Below, piece after piece: positions 54,098-54,369 of a stretch of DNA of 54,369 nt. The stretch comes from JAQUGA01 sp964521105. GTDB taxonomy: Bacteria; Bacteroidota; Bacteroidia; Bacteroidales; WCHB1-69. The notes under the pieces were generated by a model. That model saw nothing but the letters and a program-made list of their open reading frames with translations, did not search any database and had not been told where the DNA came from. The DNA is taken from NCBI GenBank assembly GCA_964521105.1, contig CAZFPO010000010.1, positions 1-54,369 on the forward strand, read 5' to 3'. The number at the start of each line of letters is the position of its first letter. Within the stretch, counting starts at the first letter, position 1. The position numbers and the translations under genes are program-made.

Positions 54098-54369
54098 GGG
54101 AGGAGGGAAGGAGGGAAGTATGGAAGATGGAAGTAGGGAAGTAGGGAAGATGGAAGATGGAAGTAGGGAAGTAGGGAAGATGGAAGTATGGAAGACAGAA
54201 GTAGGGAAGATGGAAATTGGGAAGACAGAAGTAGGGAAGTATGGAAGATGGAAGTATGGAAGACAGAAGATGGAAGTATGGAAGACAGAAGATGGAAGTA
54301 TGGAAGTAGGGAAGTAGGGAAGATGGAAGTAGGGAAGATGGAAGTATGGAAGACAGAAGTAGGGAAGTA
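54098..54369. repeat. Purine-rich GGAAG minisatellite
   Basis: From about 54098 to the window end the plus strand is almost only G and A with scattered T and C, built of GGAAG cores spaced by 2-3 bases (GGAAGAT, GGAAGTAG, GGAAGTAT, GGAAGACA). About 35 cores can be seen. The array continues beyond the window. It has strong strand asymmetry and no coding sense. It lies upstream of the thioredoxin operon. Confidence 0.95.

Noticed and set aside
54012..54317. 101-aa ORF through the GGAAG repeat
   Set aside because: The product is low-complexity repeat translation (WKTEVGKMEV-like), starts antisense to the thioredoxin gene and simply reads the minisatellite.

Overview
The window is a 54.4 kb, AT-rich stretch of a Bacteroidota chromosome scaffold. 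The lineage rests on several signs. There are many Bacteroidota-restricted families: FISUMP, GSCFA, DUF6029, Omp28-like, DUF4292, DUF4403, PorT-type barrels and T9SS type B sorting domains. Promoters of the TTTG-N18-20-TAnnTTTG type recur, and Shine-Dalgarno sequences are largely absent. An uncultured Bacteroidales-like or related organism is plausible, but the order cannot be fixed by eye. A run of exactly 100 N (49604-49703) shows this is a scaffold join, so synteny across it is not proven.

Layout. 1-12.5 kb: tRNA-Asn and a PfkB-family kinase read divergently. Next come a minus-strand trio (exonuclease, metallopeptidase-like protein, FISUMP lipoprotein) and a plus-strand run: lipoprotein, mnmD, NUDIX, a frameshifted polytopic membrane protein, a PorT-like barrel and a large PD40/Omp85-like protein. 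12.5-23.8 kb: a TauE-like half transporter, a flavin/PNPOx-fold protein, B12-dependent ribonucleotide reductase nrdJ, dusB, a TonB protein, gcvH, DUF456, an L,D-transpeptidase, DUF4403, an orphan IS1595-type zinc ribbon and a NodB-like lipoprotein. 23.9-34.7 kb: flippase-dut-TPR operon, a small GldM-C-terminal-like secreted protein, nitroreductase, a Gate protein, a TlpA-DUF6029-Omp28 operon, and DUF4292-queG. 34.7-39 kb: two tandem 669-aa T9SS cargo genes in an exact 2,210-bp direct duplication. 39.2-49.4 kb: OmpA-like protein, unknown secreted proteins, rsmE, hemW, GSCFA, a TPR/OmpA lipoprotein, a SPOR protein and a universal stress protein. 49.4-54.4 kb: a tandem palindromic repeat array containing the gap, ruvB, a double ABC ATPase, a methyltransferase, two thioredoxins, and a purine-rich GGAAG minisatellite that runs off the window.

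How the genes fit together. Most of the window is housekeeping (tRNA modification by mnmD, dusB and queG; rsmE; nrdJ; dut; ruvB; gcvH; hemW) mixed with cell-envelope and secretion proteins. The two big T9SS cargo proteins, the GldM-like fragment, the TonB protein and the OmpA/SPOR/L,D-transpeptidase proteins point to a T9SS-bearing, peptidoglycan-anchored outer membrane. The most unusual signals are the patchwork of near-identical and diverged blocks between the two T9SS cargo genes (gene conversion), the 53-bp palindromic array whose last unit supplies part of the ruvB promoter, the homopolymer frameshift at 6347-6353, and the strand-asymmetric GGAAG repeat at the right end. I found no complete mobile element, CRISPR array or known defence system.
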